DNA from: Liquorilactobacillus oeni DSM 19972
Lineage (GTDB): Bacteria; Bacillota; Bacilli; Lactobacillales; Lactobacillaceae
Assembly (NCBI RefSeq): GCF_001436275.1
Contig: NZ_AZEH01000025.1
Coordinates: forward strand, 124,001-188,000
DNA length: 64,000 nucleotides
Direction of reading: 5' to 3'
Positions 49,926-58,542 of this stretch are shown here, piece after piece. Both the position numbers and the translations under genes were made by a program. Each line of letters starts with the position of its first letter. Within the stretch, counting starts at the first letter, position 1. The notes beneath the pieces are model-generated. The model saw only the letters and a list, made by a program, of their open reading frames with translations, did not search any database and had not been told where the DNA came from.

Positions 49926-51991
49926 TTTTGACTTACCTTTTTCTCCTGACAAATTGCATTGATGTCTAAGATGAGTGCTACAGCACCGTTACCGATAATT
50001 GTGGCTCCCTGATATCTTTTAAGACCCTGCAGAACTGAATCAAGTTTTTTGATTACTATTTCTTGCTGTCCGATCAGTTCACTTACCAAAACTGCATGGT
50101 AGCTATGATCACTTTTAACAATAATTGCGAACTTCTTCGTGTCTTTCGTATCTGGAATTTGTAAAAGCTGAGCAGTCCTAACAACCGGAATAAGTTCATT
50201 TTGGTAACGATATACTTCCTGATCGGATGTTTTTATAAGGTCTTCCTTATCGTTAATCATCACAACCCGCTCAACCACATCAAGCGGTACTGCAAAAATT
50301 TCTTCGCCGATTTTTACCATCAAAGCTTGGATAATGGAAAGTGTCAAGGGAAGTTTGATGATGAACTTGGTACCCACATGCAATTTCGTTTTCATCTCAA
50401 GTGAACCGCCTAATTCACCGATCTTAGCCATAACGGCATCTAAGCCAACCCCGCGTCCAGAAATATTAGTCACCTTTTTAGCAGTTGAAAAACCCGGATG
50501 AAAAATTAAGTGAATCAATTCATCATCAGACATTCTGGTGGTATCAATTCCCTTGCTTTCAGCACTTTCTTTCATTACTTGAGGATCCAGGCCCTTTCCA
50601 TCATCTTCAAGTGTAATATTGACCCGATTTCCCTCTTGATATGCTGACAGCTTAATAGTTCCCTTACGCGGCTTGCCCATCTTTTCACGGACATCCGGAG
50701 CTTCAATTCCATGATCAGAAGAATTACGCAGCAGGTGGATCAATGGTTCGCTCAGTTCAGAAACAACCGTCTTATCAAGTTCAGTTTCCTCACCTTCAAT
50801 TACAAGTTCCATATCTTTATTCAGATCCCGGGCCAAATCGCGCACCATGCGCGGAAAACGGGTAAATACGACACTGACTTGCTGCATTCGGATCTTCAAT
50901 ACCAGTTCCTGCAATTCGGAAGTCAGCCGTGATACCTGTTCAAGCGAATCTTTAACTTCTACTTCACTGTTGCGCTTGCTTGCGTCGTCAAGCTGATTAC
51001 GATAAACAACCAGCTCGGAAACAAGGTTCAAGAAACGATCAAGCCGTGATAAATCAACTCTGATTGACTGATTGCGCGTATTTGAATGATGAGGTTTTTC
51101 AACAGTTTTTTTATTGTCTTTTTGTGGTTTGCTCTTTGCCTTTTCAGGCTTAGCCGGTTGTGCTTTTTCCGGTTCTTTCTTTGGCAGAGGAGCTGTTTTT
51201 GCAGTCTGGTAATGTTTCTTTTCGTCAAATTCTTCAACGGAAAAAGCGGCGATCTCACTGTTGCTGTCGATGTTTTGCTTAACTTCGGCCAAGCTGTCTT
51301 TTGTTAGAAAAATCAGCTTGAAATCTGTTTCAAAATCACCATTTTCAAGAAGGTCCACAGTTGGTTCAGTATGGATAACATCTCCTTCTTGTTCCAGCTT
51401 CTCCATAATCAAATAGACGCGCGGTCCTTTCAGCAAAGTCTCTTTGTCAAGGCGAACTGCTACACTGTAGGCTTGATAACCCTCAACCCCTGCTTTTTGG
51501 ATCACATCAAGATCAGCTTCTTCAAGGTGTTCTTGTACACTTGTAAGTGTCTCTTCTTTAACCGTTTTTTGTGTCCCTGTGTTTTTTTCTGTTTTTTTGC
51601 CGTTAACACTTTCTTCGACTTTGGCCAGTTCCGAAAGCAACTCAGAAATCTGGTCTTCACTTAATTCTTTTTCATCACGCAGATCCTCAACCAATTGTGA
51701 TAACTTGTCCAGACACTTAAAAATCAGTGAAATATAATCACTGTTAACTTTTAATTTACCTGATTTAAAGAAGTCAAACATATTCTCCATCTTATGAGTC
51801 AGCTTAGTCATGACATCATACCCCATTGTTGCAGCCATTCCTTTTAGAGTATGCGCTGAACGAAATATCTCGTTAACGAGGTCCATGTTGTCAGGTTCGC
51901 TTTCCAGCTCCAAGACGTTATCATTCAACTGCTGCAGGTTATCATCGCTTTCTTCAAAGAAAAGGTCACGGTATACACTATTATCATCCAT
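49922..51991 (-). CDS. cheA: Chemotaxis histidine kinase CheA
   Basis: CheA phosphorylates CheY and CheB under receptor control. The 689-residue product has an HPt domain with His48 in IFRSAHTLKGMA, a P2 docking region (about 165-275), a Lys/Pro-rich linker, a P3 dimerisation domain starting near SIRVDLSRLDRFLNLVSEL, a P4 kinase domain with the N-box LLRNSSDHGIE, LEDDGKGLD and GRGVGLDAV, and a C-terminal P5 CheW-like domain. GAAAGGAG precedes the ATG at 51991. It overlaps cheR (eight bases) and cheC (four bases). Confidence 0.96.
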   Translation of the reverse strand: MDDNSVYRDLFFEESDDNLQQLNDNVLELESEPDNMDLVNEIFRSAHTLKGMAATMGYDVMTKLTHKMENMFDFFKSGKLKVNSDYISLIFKCLDKLSQLVEDLRDEKELSEDQISELLSELAKVEESVNGKKTEKNTGTQKTVKEETLTSVQEHLEEADLDVIQKAGVEGYQAYSVAVRLDKETLLKGPRVYLIMEKLEQEGDVIHTEPTVDLLENGDFETDFKLIFLTKDSLAEVKQNIDSNSEIAAFSVEEFDEKKHYQTAKTAPLPKKEPEKAQPAKPEKAKSKPQKDNKKTVEKPHHSNTRNQSIRVDLSRLDRFLNLVSELVVYRNQLDDASKRNSEVEVKDSLEQVSRLTSELQELVLKIRMQQVSVVFTRFPRMVRDLARDLNKDMELVIEGEETELDKTVVSELSEPLIHLLRNSSDHGIEAPDVREKMGKPRKGTIKLSAYQEGNRVNITLEDDGKGLDPQVMKESAESKGIDTTRMSDDELIHLIFHPGFSTAKKVTNISGRGVGLDAVMAKIGELGGSLEMKTKLHVGTKFIIKLPLTLSIIQALMVKIGEEIFAVPLDVVERVVMINDKEDLIKTSDQEVYRYQNELIPVVRTAQLLQIPDTKDTKKFAIIVKSDHSYHAVLVSELIGQQEIVIKKLDSVLQGLKRYQGATIIGNGAVALILDINAICQEKKVSQK

Positions 51992-52787
51992 TAATTTCAC
52001 TCCTTTCATTTTGTTGCTTCTTTTGATAAATAAATGAATCCAGTTTCTTTAATCCCAACTGGGCGGCCGAATTGATTGTTTCTGTTGCTCCGGTAAAAAG
52101 AAGGCCGCCAGGAACAAGTGCAGAAGCCAGTTTGCGATAGACCTCATCGCGTGCCTTCGGTTTGAAATAGATAGTAACGTTGCGGCACACAACAACGTGG
52201 CAATTTTGTTCATACATATCTTTTAAAAGATCATGCCGTTTAAAAGTTACCCTGCGTTTAAGCTCATTTTTTATTTCAAAAGAAGCGGTATCTGTTTTGT
52301 TGAAAAAACGCTGCAAATCAGCTTTAGCAAGGTTGCTTACTTCATATTCGCTGTATCTTCCTGCACGCGCCTTATTTAAAATTGCTTCATCAATGTCTGT
52401 AGCAACAATCCGCGCTCCAGGACAGTTTTTTTTAGCAGTAATCATTGCTAACGTGTACGGTTCAGCTCCGGTTGAACAGGCTGCACTCCAAATTTTAGGA
52501 AACTCAAAGCGAGAAAAAATTTCCGCATTCATCTTCTGCTCAAATAATTCAAAAATCTCTTTATTACGATAAAAGTTCGTGACGTTGATCGTGAGATGTT
52601 CAATAAAAGCTATCCGTGCAATACGATCTTCTTTGAGCAAAGAAGCGTATTGCTCCAATGTTTTCGCACCTGCTCTATTCATAATATTGGTAATTCGGCG
52701 CTGCATCTGACGCTCTTTATAGGCATCAAGTTCTATTCCCAGATTTTCTTGTACCCAGTCATTAAAAAAAGCAAAATTTAATCCCAT
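51984..52787 (-). CDS. cheR: Chemotaxis protein methyltransferase CheR
   Basis: CheR methylates receptor glutamates with SAM. The 267-residue product has an N-terminal helical domain (ERQMQRRITNIMNRAGA), the SAM-binding region WSAACSTGAEPYTLAM, IVATDIDEAILNKAR, and VVCRNVTIYF near the end of the fold. It overlaps cheA by eight bases and follows cheB by five. Confidence 0.94.
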   Translation of the reverse strand: MGLNFAFFNDWVQENLGIELDAYKERQMQRRITNIMNRAGAKTLEQYASLLKEDRIARIAFIEHLTINVTNFYRNKEIFELFEQKMNAEIFSRFEFPKIWSAACSTGAEPYTLAMITAKKNCPGARIVATDIDEAILNKARAGRYSEYEVSNLAKADLQRFFNKTDTASFEIKNELKRRVTFKRHDLLKDMYEQNCHVVVCRNVTIYFKPKARDEVYRKLASALVPGGLLFTGATETINSAAQLGLKKLDSFIYQKKQQNERSEING

Positions 52788-52792
52788 CTATT

Positions 52793-53803
52793 TCACCCGA
52801 CAATTCGCCTTAGTCTTCTTCCAATCATTTCCAGAGACAAAACCTCGTCCACAGCATCCTCTTCAATCGCACTGCGCGGCATTCCGAAAACTACGCTCGT
52901 CTTTTCATCTTGTGCGATTGTATATCCGCCGCGTTTTTTTACTTCTTTCATCCCTAAAGCTCCATCTTTACCCATTCCCGTCAGAATAACAGCGGTAAGC
53001 TGATTGCCATATACTGCCGCTGCGGATCTAAAAAGATAATCAACTGCTGGACGAGTACCATGCAGTTTGGGACGCTGATCAAGTTTAATTTTTCCATTTG
53101 AAACCGTCATGTGATAGTTTCCAGGACAAAGGTACACTTTAGGCAGGATTCTTTCTTCATCTGCAGCTTCAACCACATCTGCATTCGTTTCTTGATTCAT
53201 CCTGGCTGCAAAAGAAGGGGTAAACTCCTTTGGCATATGCTGTACAATAAAAATCGGAAGCTGAATCCTTTCTGGAAGCTGTCCAATCAGCTTAAGCAGC
53301 ACTCCCGGTCCACCTGTTGAAGCCCCGATCACGACTGCTGAAAACTTATTGTGTGGCTGCGGATCTTCAAGATTATGTAAGTCCTGCTGCAGTGGAAGCT
53401 GTTCTTCGTTGCTTTCTTCTGCCGAAACAACAGCTTTGAGTCTTAAGCAAAAATTCTCGGTCCATTTCTTACCAACCTTCATTAAACTAGTCGGCTTCTT
53501 GATAAAATCAACTGCTCCCAGAGCTAATGCTTCCATAATTGTCTTTCTATCATCATCACCAGATAACATAATCACAGGTACAGAGGTTTGTTCCTTAAGC
53601 TTGATCAGCGCTTCTAATCCATCCATCACCGGCATGCTGACATCTAATAAGATAAGTGAAAACTCTTGCTCAGAAGCTAGGCTGACTGCTTCTTTACCAT
53701 TTCTGGCAACTGCTGCAAGCCTAAAATCTTTTTGAGCTGCCAGAATATTCGTAATAACTCTGCGCATAAACGCGGAATCATCAGCTACTAGGATGTCCAT
53801 CAT
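52793..53803 (-). CDS. cheB: Chemotaxis methylesterase/deamidase CheB
   Basis: CheB removes methyl groups from receptors. The 336-residue product has a receiver domain (VADDSAFMRRVI, phospho-acceptor Asp in LILLDVSMPVMDG) and a C-terminal esterase with the nucleophile Ser in VIGASTGGPGV, His in IVQHMPKEFTPSF and Asp in TGMGKDGALGM. Starts at TTG 53806 or ATG 53803; the ATG is used. It lies between cheD and cheR. Confidence 0.95.
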   Translation of the reverse strand: MMDILVADDSAFMRRVITNILAAQKDFRLAAVARNGKEAVSLASEQEFSLILLDVSMPVMDGLEALIKLKEQTSVPVIMLSGDDDRKTIMEALALGAVDFIKKPTSLMKVGKKWTENFCLRLKAVVSAEESNEEQLPLQQDLHNLEDPQPHNKFSAVVIGASTGGPGVLLKLIGQLPERIQLPIFIVQHMPKEFTPSFAARMNQETNADVVEAADEERILPKVYLCPGNYHMTVSNGKIKLDQRPKLHGTRPAVDYLFRSAAAVYGNQLTAVILTGMGKDGALGMKEVKKRGGYTIAQDEKTSVVFGMPRSAIEEDAVDEVLSLEMIGRRLRRIVG

Positions 53804-53818
53804 CAAAAACTAGCTCCC

Positions 53819-54316
53819 TTATATATAAACTATCTTGCAGTTAACTACGCGCACCATTGTTTTAAAGTCATTCAAGTCAGCTATCATTGTCCGCCCACTT
53901 TTCCCGCCTACATGCTCCGCAATGAGCGGAATTTTTAATGCGCTCAAAGTCTCTTCCACGGCTCGTACATTACGTTGACCAACATCTCCATTTTCAGAAA
54001 GCGTACTGAAGTTGAACATATTTGCACCGCCGGCAATTTTGGCTTTTAAGTTGGCTTCAGGCACACGCCTTCTTAATCCAGCTACCATCTCTGGCAACGC
54101 CAGATCGGCAAACTTTGCTGTATTTAGCAGTCCTCTGTCAACAAAAGGCCGGCTATCAGGCAGCATAATGTGACTCAGTCCGCCGATTTTTGCCTGTTCG
54201 TCATAGATAAATGTGCCCACACAAGAACCTAGGCCAACTGTTATCAGTCTGGAAGGAGCTTTCGCGAACTTATATTCAGCAATACTGACCTTGATCTCAC
54301 TTTGATTCTGGTCCAT
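53819..54316 (-). CDS. cheD: Chemoreceptor deamidase CheD
   Basis: CheD deamidates receptor glutamines and is regulated by CheC. The 165-residue product has the catalytic Cys in VGLGSCVGTFIYDE, His in GGLSHIMLPDS, and FADLALPEMV further on. It overlaps the acidic tail of the upstream CheW gene by about 20 bases. Together with CheC and FliY it shows a Bacillus-type adaptation system. Confidence 0.94.
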   Translation of the reverse strand: MDQNQSEIKVSIAEYKFAKAPSRLITVGLGSCVGTFIYDEQAKIGGLSHIMLPDSRPFVDRGLLNTAKFADLALPEMVAGLRRRVPEANLKAKIAGGANMFNFSTLSENGDVGQRNVRAVEETLSALKIPLIAEHVGGKSGRTMIADLNDFKTMVRVVNCKIVYI

Positions 54317-54833
54317 CACTGCCTGTACCCTTTTTATTATCTTTATCTTCGTCTTCTTCGACTGCTTTTTCTTCTTGGGAATTCAATTCAGCAAAAGTAT
54401 TTTGCAGTATTTCTTCTTGACGATTGTCAAACAGATACTCAAGGTTAATTGCAATCACAACTTGTTTATCGAGCTTTAAAAACTTATCAATATAGCCACG
54501 TTTCAAATCAGCCTTTGCAAGTTCTTCTTCATAATCTGTTTCTGTCAAAGATGAGATTCCCGCAATGCTTTCTACAAGCAGACCGAGAGATTGGCCTTTC
54601 CAGCTGCAAAGAATGATCTTAGTCTCGCTTCCAGCTTCTGTGGCTAAACCAAAAAGTTTTTCACGTAAGTCAATGATCGGCACTAAATGTTCTTGAAACT
54701 CATACGCTCCAAGCACAAATGCAGGCACATCCGGTAAAGTAATAAAGTTTTTTTCCTCAACGACCCTCTTTACAATGCTGACTGGAAGGCTGAACAACTG
54801 CTCGTGGCTTTTAAATACTACATACTGTTCCAT
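54297..54833 (-). CDS. cheW: CheW-domain protein with long acidic tail
   Basis: The 178-residue protein has one CheW domain (1-135), with VVFKSHEQLFSLPV, VPIIDLREKLFGLA and SLGLLVESIAGI. A 40-residue tail of Glu, Asp, Lys and Gly follows (AVEEDEDKDNKKGTGSDGPE). There is no receiver domain, so it is not CheV. It is the second CheW of the cluster. The gene starts 25 bases after mcp and overlaps cheD, so it may be made together with the receptor. Confidence 0.85.
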   Translation of the reverse strand: MEQYVVFKSHEQLFSLPVSIVKRVVEEKNFITLPDVPAFVLGAYEFQEHLVPIIDLREKLFGLATEAGSETKIILCSWKGQSLGLLVESIAGISSLTETDYEEELAKADLKRGYIDKFLKLDKQVVIAINLEYLFDNRQEEILQNTFAELNSQEEKAVEEDEDKDNKKGTGSDGPESK

Positions 54834-54858
54834 GACAGACTAATCCTTTCTTTGAGCC

Positions 54859-56157
54859 TTAAAGTTTAAAACTGTCAACTTGGAATTTCAAAATATTTGT
54901 AATACTCTCAATTTCCTTGACATCTTTTTCAAATTCTTTTACTCCCACATAAAATTCCTCTATGTTAGCTGTAACTTCTTGTGTTCCCGCTGAAGTTTCT
55001 GAAATGGCTGAGGAGATGTTGTTGACAGATTGGCTGACCATATCTTTTTCTTCCACAACGCCTTGAATATTTTTTTCAACTTCTTGAATGCTGCGAAGAA
55101 ACTTCTTAACAAAAGCCGAAATATCTTTAGTTGAACCGATTGCCTTTTTGATGTTTTCAGTCTGCTGTTCTCCGTCATCATACGAAGAATTAATGGCCGA
55201 TACCATGTGCTGGGATTTCTTTTTAATTGCTTCGATAATTTCACGAATGTTTTTAGTAGAATCACCGCTTTGTTCCGCAAGACTACGAACTTCTTCTGCA
55301 ACAATAGCAAATCCTCTGCCAGCTTCTCCTGCACGCGCTGCTTCAATTGATGCATTTAAAGCTAAAAGGTTGGTCTGTTCCGAAAGATCTGTAATAAGTT
55401 CAACAATATTGCCGATACTTTGCACATCCTTGTTCATCTTGTTCATCTCATCTACAAGCTGAGCTTGACTGCCGCGTTCTTTCTCCCAATTTGTCGATAC
55501 ACGGACCATCATCTCGGAATTATTTGAATTAGATGTTTCCGCTTTTGAGACATATCCATTCATTAATTCAATTTCATCGTGAATCTTCTCGATATTATTG
55601 GATAATTCTTTCATATCGTCTGAGGTTTGTTCAGCTTCGGCTGCTTGTGAACTTGAAGCCTCCGCAATACTATTCATTGTTGCCCTGACATTTTGAATAG
55701 ACTCATTTGACTTTACGGAAGTCTGCGCTAAGATTTCGGCCATTTTGCTCATTCGATCGCTTTCGCTTTTTATACCCACGATAACCGCCACAAAGGCATT
55801 CACTAACCCCTTGATTCCGTCTTTCAGCTTAAAAATCAACTTTCCATCAGTCTTTTTAGGCGTAAGTTCATCCAATTGCGACATATCACCGGAAACAACT
55901 GTTTCTACACTCTTTTGAACCTGTTCAAGTTCTTTTTTAGAAAGAGCCATTCCCTTGATCCCTAACGTTTCACAAGCAGCTGCATGTAATATTAAAATCA
56001 CCGCTGCAAAGATCAAAAACTTTCCTGATAACCCTTCCTCGCTTGCACCGCTGATAACAACCAGATATGTTACCAGTAAAACCAAAAGTGTGATACATGC
56101 AGGCGCGAGAACACGAATCCTCGGTTCCTTGAATACCTTCAAAAACTTTTTTAACAT
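54859..56157 (-). CDS. Methyl-accepting chemotaxis protein without extracellular sensor domain
   Basis: The 432-residue receptor has two membrane spans (about 16-36 and 47-62) joined by only ten residues, so there is no outside ligand domain. A linker (63-120) leads to the signalling domain with the conserved tip [20 protein letters not shown] and [17 protein letters not shown]-terminal CheR/CheB-tethering peptide is not visible. A sigma-28 promoter lies upstream. It is the only receptor in this cluster. It probably senses a cytoplasmic or membrane signal, or acts with other receptors elsewhere. Confidence 0.9.
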   Translation of the reverse strand: MLKKFLKVFKEPRIRVLAPACITLLVLLVTYLVVISGASEEGLSGKFLIFAAVILILHAAACETLGIKGMALSKKELEQVQKSVETVVSGDMSQLDELTPKKTDGKLIFKLKDGIKGLVNAFVAVIVGIKSESDRMSKMAEILAQTSVKSNESIQNVRATMNSIAEASSSQAAEAEQTSDDMKELSNNIEKIHDEIELMNGYVSKAETSNSNNSEMMVRVSTNWEKERGSQAQLVDEMNKMNKDVQSIGNIVELITDLSEQTNLLALNASIEAARAGEAGRGFAIVAEEVRSLAEQSGDSTKNIREIIEAIKKKSQHMVSAINSSYDDGEQQTENIKKAIGSTKDISAFVKKFLRSIQEVEKNIQGVVEEKDMVSQSVNNISSAISETSAGTQEVTANIEEFYVGVKEFEKDVKEIESITNILKFQVDSFKL

Positions 56158-56284
56158 TATCGCTACCCCTTCCGATATAAAAAATCGTTTAATTTTTCAA
56201 AGGTTCCATCAACACTGATACTGTTTAATAAAAAAGCTCTTATAAGACTGTAATCAGCTCTTTGATGGTAATCCTACTTCTTTC

Positions 56285-56311
56285 ATATCGGCGATTATGT
56301 AAGAATTTTTA
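56285..56311 (-). promoter_or_regulatory. Sigma-28 promoter of mcp and the che genes
   Basis: On the minus strand TAAA (56311-56308), 15 bases, then GCCGATAT (56292-56285) give a perfect match to the SigD/FliA consensus. It lies in the 163-base gap after the ftsE-like gene and 128 bases before mcp. It predicts late expression of mcp and the downstream chemotaxis genes. Confidence 0.9.
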
Positions 56312-56320
56312 AGATGGCAG

Positions 56321-57031
56321 CTACCAGATATATACATCTTTCGGGTCTGCTATACTTGAAAAACCGCCATTTTCTTCATCTCGTATTAAATATCCGTTTT
56401 GCAGCTCCAATACCCGTCTGCGAACTGTGTTGACCATAGTACTATCGTGAGTTGCCATAATAACAGTCGTTTTCGTTCGATTTATTTTAAAGAAAAGTTT
56501 CATAATCTCTAAAGCAGACTTGGCATCCAAATTCGCTGTAGGTTCATCTGCCAAGATAATCGGCGGATTATTAATAATCGCTCTGGCAATTGCAACCTTT
56601 TTTTGCTGGCCGATTGACAGCTCGTTTAGGTAGCTATCTTTATATTCAGCCATTCCTACTTCTTTCAAAACTGCCTGGACTCTTTTCTCATCTGCAAACG
56701 TTCCCGATCCGACAGCCTCTAAACAATATCTGATGTTTTCAAAGACCGAATAGTAAGGAATAAAGAGATCAGTTTGTAAGACAATTCCTAATTGCCGCCG
56801 CAGTTTATAAAGAGAACGCGTTTTGATCTTTTCAAGCCGTGTATTCCCCATAATAATGGAGCCTCCAGTCAGCTGTTCTTCACGGCAAAGAAGTTTTAAT
56901 AACGTCGATTTTCCAGCGCCGCTTGGCCCAACTACATAAATAAATTCGCCCTGTTTCGCATCAAAATTAATTCCTGTCAGCGCCATATTTTTGCTGTTGA
57001 ATTCTTTACTGACATTTCTGAGGCTGATCAT
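56321..57031 (-). CDS. FtsE-like ABC ATPase in the flagellar cluster
   Basis: The 236-residue ATPase resembles FtsE/LolD-class proteins: Walker A GPSGAGKSTLLKLL, Q-loop VLQTDLFIPYYSV, Walker B IILADEPTANLD, switch His in IMATHDS. The signature is LSIGQQKKVAIARAI instead of LSGGQ. No FtsX-like or other permease gene lies near. It sits between flgG and mcp, just before the sigma-28 promoter. Its partner and role are not known; it may work with the division FtsX or with a flagellar membrane protein. Confidence 0.87.
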   Translation of the reverse strand: MISLRNVSKEFNSKNMALTGINFDAKQGEFIYVVGPSGAGKSTLLKLLCREEQLTGGSIIMGNTRLEKIKTRSLYKLRRQLGIVLQTDLFIPYYSVFENIRYCLEAVGSGTFADEKRVQAVLKEVGMAEYKDSYLNELSIGQQKKVAIARAIINNPPIILADEPTANLDAKSALEIMKLFFKINRTKTTVIMATHDSTMVNTVRRRVLELQNGYLIRDEENGGFSSIADPKDVYIW

Positions 57032-57044
57032 TATTTTTCACGTC

Positions 57045-57827
57045 CTATTCCGAAAAACGGTTAACGGTTCCCAACATGTCATCTGTTGACTGAAGGACTT
57101 TTGCATTCAAAGAGTATGTCCGCTGTGCAACCATCATATCTGTCATCGAGCCAGCCAACTCTACGGTTGAATTCTCTAATGCATATTGATTAATACTTCC
57201 TAAGGTTCCGCCGTTCAAATTCGAAATAAGTCCTCCACCGGCTGCAACCTGATACAAAGTATCTCCTACCGGCCGCAGATCTTCCATGTTTTGCGGCTGG
57301 TAGAGATTGATCTTACCGACTGTTCTTGCTTCAGCACCCGTTTGAATACTGGTCGTTCCATCAGCTGCAACTTTAACGTCGCCCTTTGGCCATTGCTGCT
57401 CGGGTACCGTTTCATTTACTGCTACCCTATAGCCCGCTTCATTAACAAGCTCCCCATCAGCGTTACGATGAAAATCACCCGCGCGCGTGAGGTAAAGCTG
57501 GTTATTTTGGTCGTATACTCCAAAAAAACCCTGGCCTGAAATTGCTAAGTCATACGGTGAAGCGGTTTTTTTCAAAGCTCCCTGTGCCGCATTGATAGCC
57601 TCCTGATCAGCCTCCAACCCGCGATCCAAACCGATTTGACCTGCTGTTTGACTTATACCGACTTCATTTTGCGTAACCTGATCGTTTAAAAGTTCTCTAA
57701 AGCTTGTATCACGTGCTTTATATCCAACAGTATCAACATTCGCAATGTTATTTGAAACACTGTCAAGGCTCTGCTGCATTCCATTCAGCCCCGATTTGCT
57801 GATGGATAGGATTCCGTCAATGTTCAC
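57045..57827 (-). CDS. flgG: Flagellar rod/hook protein FlgG-like (FlhP-like)
   Basis: The 260-residue product is an axial basal-body protein. It has the N-terminal SGLNGMQQSLDSVSNNIANV with DTVGYKARDTSF, a central FlgE/F/G region (DLAISGQGFFGVYDQN, LTRAGDFHRNADGELV), and the C-terminal VELAGSMTDMMVAQRTYSLN motif. Length and motifs fit the distal rod protein FlgG or Bacillus FlhP. It starts with GTG nine bases after AGGAGG and follows flgF by 13 bases. Confidence 0.88.
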   Translation of the reverse strand: MNIDGILSISKSGLNGMQQSLDSVSNNIANVDTVGYKARDTSFRELLNDQVTQNEVGISQTAGQIGLDRGLEADQEAINAAQGALKKTASPYDLAISGQGFFGVYDQNNQLYLTRAGDFHRNADGELVNEAGYRVAVNETVPEQQWPKGDVKVAADGTTSIQTGAEARTVGKINLYQPQNMEDLRPVGDTLYQVAAGGGLISNLNGGTLGSINQYALENSTVELAGSMTDMMVAQRTYSLNAKVLQSTDDMLGTVNRFSE

Positions 57828-57840
57828 TCTGCTCTACCTC

Positions 57841-58542
57841 CTAAATCTTTCCTAGTTCGTTAACAGCCTTATTGAGGGTTTCATTAGTTGTACTTAAAAC
57901 TTTTTGATTAGCTTCAAATTCACGGCCCGTTTGAATCAGCGAAACCATTTCATCTGCTGTTGCAACATTCGACTGTTCCAAATACCCATTCAAAAGTCGT
58001 GGAACTTCTGTAATAGGAGTTTGTCCCGTTGTATAATATGTATTCCCGACATTTTCAAGCTGCTGCGGGTTGTTAAAGGAAACAACGGCAAAATCCGGAT
58101 TCTGCCCGGCAGTTACTGGGTTCCCAGCATTGCTCAATACTTGATAGCCTTCTTGTGTCACATACTGGTTCTGTGCATTCAACTTAAAATTGCCATTTCG
58201 GGTATAGGCAGCTGTTCCATTCGGCATCTGAACCGTAAAATAACCATTGTTTTCGATTGCAAAGTCAGTTGACCGTCCGGTTTGCTTAAACGCTCCTTTT
58301 TCCGTATTTAAAGATGCTCCATCCAGTTGATTGCCGAAAGTAAAATCGCCAATCTCATTGCGCTGATCAACGTTTGGACCTCCTTGATAATTTTGGAAAC
58401 GAACTGCTTTAAGCGTCGATTGAAAAAGCTTTTTTGCCTGGTAACCGGGCGTATTTACATTTGCAATATTACTGCTGGTATTTTCTTGTCTTTTCAGTAA
58501 AACATCAATGTTTTGTCTTAAAGTATCCAATCCGCGTATCAT
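57841..58542 (-). CDS. flgF: Flagellar rod protein FlgF-like (FlhO-like)
   Basis: The 233-residue product is a second rod-type protein, shorter than its neighbour, with ENTSSNIANVNTPGYQAKKL, DFAIENNGYFTVQMPNG, YTRNGNFKLNAQNQYV and the C-terminal VSLIQTGREFEANQKVLS. The short size and the order before flgG match FlgF/FlhO. The ATG overlaps the fliA stop (ATGA), so translation is coupled to the sigma factor gene. Confidence 0.86.
   Translation of the reverse strand: MIRGLDTLRQNIDVLLKRQENTSSNIANVNTPGYQAKKLFQSTLKAVRFQNYQGGPNVDQRNEIGDFTFGNQLDGASLNTEKGAFKQTGRSTDFAIENNGYFTVQMPNGTAAYTRNGNFKLNAQNQYVTQEGYQVLSNAGNPVTAGQNPDFAVVSFNNPQQLENVGNTYYTTGQTPITEVPRLLNGYLEQSNVATADEMVSLIQTGREFEANQKVLSTTNETLNKAVNELGKI

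Noticed and set aside
50711-50932. Plus-strand frames across the flagellar cluster
   Set aside because: Frames opposite cheA, flhA, fliY and others have no ribosome sites or known motifs and mirror strong minus-strand genes.
54297-54833. CheV
   Set aside because: The protein has a CheW domain but its C-terminal part is only an acidic tail; there is no receiver domain.
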